NCBI GenBank assembly: GCA_001302725.1
Contig: LIZU01000029.1
Coordinates: 1-9,302, forward strand
Source of the DNA: a candidate division Zixibacteria bacterium DG_27
GTDB taxonomy: Bacteria > Zixibacteria > MSB-5A5 > DG-27
Direction of reading: 5' to 3'
Length of the DNA stretch: 9,302 bases
Numbering within the stretch: position 1 is the stretch's first letter; every line of letters begins with the position of its first letter. Made by a program: the position numbers and the translations under genes. The notes beneath the pieces are model-generated. The model had not been told where the DNA came from, made no database searches, and worked only from the letters and a program-made list of their open reading frames with translations. Below, one piece after another: positions 6,306 to 9,302 of the stretch.

Positions 6306-6404
6306 TTATCTTTTCTTCCTCTTGGCTGCCTTCCTCGTGGTCTTCTTGGCGGTTTTTTTCTTAGCGGTTTTCTTCTTGGTGGCTTTCTTTCTCTTCATTA
6401 CCAT
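6306..6404 (-). CDS. 32-residue Lys/Arg-rich histone-H1-like peptide
   Basis: A very small gene encoding a peptide that starts MVMKRKKATKKKT and ends KAAKRKKR. Nineteen of 32 residues are Lys or Arg, the rest mainly Ala and Thr, in AKK/TKK steps like the C-terminal tails of histone H1 and bacterial H1-like proteins. It should be disordered, highly basic and bind nucleic acid non-specifically; this rests on composition only. Evidence that it is a gene: an extended Shine-Dalgarno AAGGAGGTGA at 6424-6415 (GGAGG 13 nt before the ATG, slightly long), a clean stop, and a strong terminator 31 bp later. An in-frame ATG two codons downstream is a less likely start. It follows the GxxExxY gene by 67 bp on the same strand with no terminator between them, so it should be co-transcribed from the sigma-54 promoter at 6883-6897. 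It falls below usual gene-caller length limits. Confidence 0.7.
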   Translation of the reverse strand: MVMKRKKATKKKTAKKKTAKKTTRKAAKRKKR

Positions 6405-6471
6405 CCTGTGAGTTTCACCTCCTTAGAGCCTTTTCAAGTTAGTGCTTCCATAGTTTCGAAAAGAGGAGTTT

Positions 6472-6834
6472 TCATTTTTTGACGGTCTTGATGCTCAGGC
6501 TCTCCTTCCCGAAATCTAAGATCAACCCCAGGTCGAGCTTGGTGGCCCGCAACAGAGACCTCATTCTAGAAAGGTCGGTATCGGCCAGCGGTTCTCCAGC
6601 CTTGAGGTTGACAATTATGCTGTCGCCGACGACGAACTCCAAAGTGCGCTCTCCGGCAACGCTGCCCTTGTAAGGGACCTTGATCTTCTTCTCTCTCTCA
6701 TAACCGATTTTGCGGAGGTCGAACTCGTAGGCAAGAGCCTGACTGTATTCCGGCTTTTGGAATCCGAGTCCCATGTTTTTCTGCACTTCTAGGGCCGCCT
6801 CCACAATCTGGTTCTGCAGTTTTTTCAGCTCCAT
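6472..6834 (-). CDS. GxxExxY family protein with altered active-site residues
   Basis: A 120-residue protein matching the GxxExxY family in length and layout: N-terminal helix (IVEAALEVQKNMGLGF), SQALAYEFDLRKIGYEREKKI, a beta core VPYKG...LEFVV..SIIVNLKA, then LRATKLDLGLILDFG and a basic C-terminus. The family is related by profile to PD-(D/E)XK nucleases, and its function is unproven. The usual signature residues are changed: the GxxExxY glutamate is K27 (GFQKPEY), the Asp of the LDxVV strand is E66, and the ELKA glutamate is N76, leaving only K78. If the fold is a nuclease fold, this copy is probably inactive and may bind rather than cut. The ATG at 6834 lacks a clear Shine-Dalgarno. A sigma-54 promoter lies about 50 bp upstream, and the basic peptide gene follows downstream. 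Confidence 0.85.
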   Translation of the reverse strand: MELKKLQNQIVEAALEVQKNMGLGFQKPEYSQALAYEFDLRKIGYEREKKIKVPYKGSVAGERTLEFVVGDSIIVNLKAGEPLADTDLSRMRSLLRATKLDLGLILDFGKESLSIKTVKK

Positions 6835-6882
6835 GCAAGCAAGGTTATGATTCCCAGCAAATTACCTCACACAAATGAGTAG

Positions 6883-6897
6883 TGCAATTTCCGTGCC
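6883..6897 (-). promoter_or_regulatory. Sigma-54 (-24/-12) promoter of the GxxExxY operon
   Basis: On the minus strand GGCACGGAAATTGCA, preceded by C. Against the consensus TGGCACG-N4-TTGCA only the first base differs. GG (6897-6896) and GC (6885-6884) are exactly 10 bp apart, the invariant spacing. Initiation near 6872 would give a leader of about 38 nt before the ATG at 6834. The gene immediately upstream encodes a sigma-54 activator. Confidence 0.85.
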
Positions 6898-6939
6898 GGA
6901 AATTCGAGACCTTGCCCCTCCTTGTAACATCAACGGAGT

Positions 6940-6950
6940 CAATAAGTTAT
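6940..6950. repeat. Direct repeat copy 1 in the sigma-54 regulatory region
   Basis: CAATAAGTTAT, an 11-bp sequence repeated exactly at 7018-7028. It lies between the promoter and the proximal dyad. Confidence 0.6.
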
Positions 6951-6991
6951 TGCCGGGGCCCGCAACCCCTTAGGCTGCAACAGAATAAAAG

Positions 6992-7009
6992 TGCGACATC
7001 GGTGTCGCA
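6992..7009. promoter_or_regulatory. Proximal enhancer dyad (possibly also the activator gene's terminator)
   Basis: TGCGACA-TCGG-TGTCGCA, a perfect 7-bp inverted repeat with a 4-bp centre. It begins 95 bp upstream of the -24 GG, the usual range for an upstream activating sequence, and its form recalls other enhancer-binding-protein dyads such as the NtrC site. On the minus strand it is followed by CTTTTATTCTG and lies 72 bp past the activator stop, so it could also act as a weak terminator for that gene. Confidence 0.65.
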
Positions 7010-7017
7010 AAAAATTC

Positions 7018-7028
7018 CAATAAGTTAT
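7018..7028. repeat. Direct repeat copy 2 in the sigma-54 regulatory region
   Basis: CAATAAGTTAT, identical to 6940-6950 and 78 bp from it. It lies between the two dyads, so the region reads as two repeat-plus-dyad modules. Confidence 0.6.
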
Positions 7029-7058
7029 CATAATCGCTTATCTTGTGGGATGTTTGCG

Positions 7059-7076
7059 TGCGCCGCATATGTCGCA
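7059..7076. promoter_or_regulatory. Distal enhancer dyad
   Basis: TGCGCCG-CATA-TGTCGCA. The right half is identical to the proximal dyad, the left half matches 5 of 7, and the spacing is the same. It lies 67 bp beyond the proximal copy, 162-179 bp upstream of the -24 element, and ends 4 bp before the activator stop codon. Paired sites are usual for activators that assemble as hexamers. Confidence 0.55.
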
Positions 7077-7080
7077 GCAC

Positions 7081-8970
7081 TCAGGTCCTGGCTGGGATTT
7101 CGGCTTCCTTGTCTTCCTCCGGGGTGGCGGTGGTGACGTTGTGTCTCTTCATCAGCCTTTGAAACTGCTTCCTTTGCATCTGGGCTCTGCGGGCGGCTTC
7201 GGAGATGTTCCCCCCGGCTTCCTCCAACGCTGAGAGCAGAAAGTGTCTCTCCAGCTCCCCAATGGTCTTCTTGTACAATTGTCTCTTGGTTTTCATCAAT
7301 TCCCGGTTGGTCTTGGGGAGGACCTCACCATCACCCTGGCTGCTGTGACTCTTGATGTAGTCCGGGAGGTCGCTGTAACCTATCTGGGTTGCCCTGGTGA
7401 GCACGACCGCTCTTTCCATGGTGTTCTCCAATTCCCGGACGTTGCCGGGGAAGTTGTATCTCAACAGGGTCTCCATGGCGACATCGTCGATTCCGCTGAG
7501 TTTGCGGTCATACCTCTTCGAGAATTTCTCAATGAAATGTTCCGTCAATAGCTCCAGATCCCCTTTCCTCTCTCTCAAGGGGGGCAATTCTATCTTTATT
7601 ACGTTGACGCGATAATAGAGGTCCTCTCGAAATTCCCCGGTTTGAATCATTTCATTGAGATTTCTGTTGGTGGCGGTGATAATACGGACGTCCGATTTCA
7701 AGATCTGAGTTGAACCCAAGGGTTCAAACTCCTGAGTCGAGAGAAAGCGTAAAAGCTTGACCTGGAGCACCGGAGAGAGCTCCCCGATCTCGTCTAAGAA
7801 TATGGTGCCGTCGTTGGCGATCTGAAATCTCCCCAGCTTCCTTTTGACGGCCCCGGTGAAGGCTCCCTTTTCGTAGCCGAACAGTTCAGATTCCAGCAAG
7901 GTCTCCGGAATGGCGGCGCAGTTTATGGGAATGAAAGGTTTTTCGGCTCTGCTGGAATTGAAATGAATTGCTCGGGCCAAAAGTTCCTTGCCGGTTCCCG
8001 ATTCCCCCTCAATCAAAACCGTGGAATCAGTGTCGGCGAGGTCTGCCACGGTGGAGAGAACTTTGGCCATCTGGGGGGAGGCGCCCAGGATCTCCTCGAA
8101 TTCGTATTTCTTTCGAAGATCTTCGATCAGTTTCTCCTGTTCTTCCTGAAGCTCGGAGAAGAGGAGGTTGTTTTCAATTGCCAAGGCGACCTTCTCCGCC
8201 AGGGAGCTCAAAAGCTCCGAATCGGCGACGGCGAAATCCCCGCTCTCTTCCTCCCGGTGAACATAAATCGTCCCCAGTGTCTTATCGTTGGTCTTCAGAG
8301 GCACACACAGAAGCGAGACCAACCTCTCTTCGGCCTGCTCTTCTTCCTCCCCGGTCTTTTCTTCCCCCGAGGGGGCTCTTTCCGACAAGAGACCTCCGAT
8401 GGTGATCGCATTTCCACTCGCCAGCACCGCCTCGGTGACCGCGGACTTGAGGTTCTCATCTTTGAGCTCGACTTCGCTTCCGGTGGAATCCTTTGCGAGC
8501 TTAAATCGTGGGCTGGAATCTTGATTGTAGATTTCCAGGCAGCCGCACTCCGCGGACATGATGTCAACTGCCGACTCCAGCACGGTGTCTAAGAGGATGT
8601 GGATGTTCCTTTCGGAGTAGACCACCGTCAGGAGCTCATAGAGGGTTCGATAGATGCGCCGTTCTTTGCTTAAGTCCTCGGCCCGATTCTTTATTCGCAG
8701 ATAGTTGCGCCAGAGTTTCGACAGCGACTCGAAGAGGTCCGACTCTGCCGCCGACAGCTCTTTTTCCAGCTTTTGCAGGTGAGAGTCCAGTAGCTTCAGC
8801 TTTCTCCGAGATCCGCGGTTGACCTCGATGCCGCTCAGGCTGTCGAAGATCTCCCGCAGGGAGGTCAATTCTTCAGTGGCGACCTTGATGTTGCGCGAGT
8901 ACGAGGATTTAAAAGTGGCGAGGTCCTGTTGAAAACGATCTAGCTTTCTGCTGAACTTGTATAAGTGCAT
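7081..8970 (-). CDS. Sigma-54-dependent enhancer-binding transcriptional activator, GAF-type sensor
   Basis: A 629-residue bacterial enhancer-binding protein that would use ATP hydrolysis to open sigma-54 promoter complexes. Order of parts: an N-terminal helical, probably coiled-coil region (about 1-115); a GAF-like sensor (about 115-265) interrupted by an acidic loop (GEEKTGEEEEQAEE); a short coiled linker; the AAA+ domain with Walker A GESGTGKE (322-329), GAFTGA loop (369-374, contacts sigma-54), Walker B IFLDEI (390-395) and REDLYYRVNV with the arginine region near 448-454; and a Fis-type helix-turn-helix GGNISEAARRAQMQRKQFQRLM (586-607). There is no response-regulator receiver domain, so the signal is probably a ligand or partner of the GAF domain. 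The open frame extends to a TTG at 8985, but the promoter places initiation near 8979, so I use the ATG at 8970; the leader is very short and lacks a Shine-Dalgarno. A sigma-54 promoter with matching dyads lies immediately downstream. Confidence 0.93.
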   Translation of the reverse strand: MHLYKFSRKLDRFQQDLATFKSSYSRNIKVATEELTSLREIFDSLSGIEVNRGSRRKLKLLDSHLQKLEKELSAAESDLFESLSKLWRNYLRIKNRAEDLSKERRIYRTLYELLTVVYSERNIHILLDTVLESAVDIMSAECGCLEIYNQDSSPRFKLAKDSTGSEVELKDENLKSAVTEAVLASGNAITIGGLLSERAPSGEEKTGEEEEQAEERLVSLLCVPLKTNDKTLGTIYVHREEESGDFAVADSELLSSLAEKVALAIENNLLFSELQEEQEKLIEDLRKKYEFEEILGASPQMAKVLSTVADLADTDSTVLIEGESGTGKELLARAIHFNSSRAEKPFIPINCAAIPETLLESELFGYEKGAFTGAVKRKLGRFQIANDGTIFLDEIGELSPVLQVKLLRFLSTQEFEPLGSTQILKSDVRIITATNRNLNEMIQTGEFREDLYYRVNVIKIELPPLRERKGDLELLTEHFIEKFSKRYDRKLSGIDDVAMETLLRYNFPGNVRELENTMERAVVLTRATQIGYSDLPDYIKSHSSQGDGEVLPKTNRELMKTKRQLYKKTIGELERHFLLSALEEAGGNISEAARRAQMQRKQFQRLMKRHNVTTATPEEDKEAEIPART

Positions 8971-8985
8971 ATCCGTTTCGAACAA

Positions 8986-9014
8986 CTAATAACTAAATCG
9001 ATTTTTCTTGTCAA
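8986..9014 (-). promoter_or_regulatory. Sigma-70 promoter of the enhancer-binding protein gene
   Basis: On the minus strand a perfect TTGACA (9014-9009), a 17-bp spacer and TATTAG (8991-8986, 4 of 6). Initiation about 7 bp later, near 8979, leaves a leader of about 9 nt before the ATG at 8970. TTGTCA and TGACAA motifs at 9009-9025 overlap and flank the -35 box and could be an operator. Confidence 0.6.
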
Positions 9015-9302
9015 CAAGATTTTGACAACTGGTGCAACAATCTTGTCACGACAGTTTTGAGGAACTATGATCGATGGAGAGATCTTCTTCTACTGACAGA
9101 GGCTCAAGAAGCTTTCCGATTCGCCCAGTCGTATCCGACATGGAATCGACCCCCGGGCGAGCTCACCTCCGGAGAGCTAGCGGTGAGGTCACCCGAGCGA
9201 CCGTTGGAAACTGATTCGGCCGAAGAATTTCGTTCTTGGAAGTGAATTGCCGAAGCTGAGAGTGAGTGTGAGGGTAAGCCTGCAGTTTGATTGTGACCGC
9301 GA
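9015..9302. other. Region upstream of the activator gene, no recognised gene
   Basis: No recognisable gene. A 62-codon plus-strand frame from a TTG at 9057 has no ribosome-binding site or familiar motif and was not called. The region holds short TTGTC/GACAA motifs near 9009-9055 and the inverted repeat at 9154-9195. A gene may begin beyond the right edge. Confidence 0.3.
9154..9195. repeat. Long imperfect inverted repeat near the right edge
   Basis: Arms CGGGCGAGCTCACC (9154-9167) and GGTGAGGTCACCCG (9182-9195) pair at 12 of 14 positions around a 14-nt loop. No T-run follows on either strand. It could be an operator, a structured leader for a gene beyond the edge, or a dispersed repeat. Confidence 0.5.

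Noticed and set aside
7963..8592. Plus-strand open frame of 209 codons
   Set aside because: Entirely antisense to the GAF and AAA+ part of the enhancer-binding protein. It is a GC-bias shadow with no motif.
9057..9245. Plus-strand open frame of 62 codons starting MRNYDRWRDLLLL
   Set aside because: TTG start without a ribosome-binding site, no recognisable motif, and it spans the long inverted repeat. Cannot be excluded but is not supported.

Overview
This is a bacterial chromosomal segment of moderate GC with a mixed repertoire: a eukaryotic-type Ser/Thr kinase, a DUF456 membrane protein, a Gly-Cys tRNA pair, a long KamA-family radical-SAM aminomutase, PdxA, a VanZ-like protein, a GxxExxY-family protein and a sigma-54 enhancer-binding protein. 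Neither tRNA encodes its CCA end. The gene mix, the heptad repeats and several starts without a Shine-Dalgarno sequence fit an uncultured bacterium, perhaps of an FCB-like or other candidate phylum, but nothing here fixes the taxonomy.

Layout. On the minus strand at the left are the kinase (cut by the window edge), DUF456, a possible coding remnant, and tRNA-Cys and tRNA-Gly. The two tRNAs are served by one good sigma-70 promoter at 2170-2197. The only plus-strand protein gene is the aminomutase at 2469-4265, which carries Lys and Asn at the two positions where lysine 2,3-aminomutase uses Asp to hold the lysine side chain. A repeat-rich gap (4413-4607) follows, with a perfect hairpin and two 7-bp tandem arrays. 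The second array runs into the 3' end of the convergent pdxA and adds about 20 residues to the protein. Next on the minus strand is the VanZ-like gene.

The most interesting part is 6240-9014. A minus-strand enhancer-binding protein (coiled coil, GAF-like sensor, AAA+ domain with GAFTGA, Fis-type HTH) has its own TTGACA promoter. Just downstream lies a 246-bp regulatory region. It contains a near-consensus sigma-54 promoter with exact GG-N10-GC spacing, two 18-bp dyads of the form TGCGACA-N4-TGTCGCA about 95 and 160 bp upstream of it, and an 11-bp direct repeat interleaved with the dyads. The promoter reads into a GxxExxY-family protein lacking the usual acidic active-site residues, then into a 32-residue Lys/Arg-rich histone-H1-like peptide with a strong Shine-Dalgarno sequence, and ends at an 11-bp hairpin terminator. 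I propose a self-contained sigma-54 regulon: activator, enhancer sites, promoter, a two-gene nucleic-acid-related operon, and terminator. The layout is visible in the sequence; the function of the two small products is unknown.
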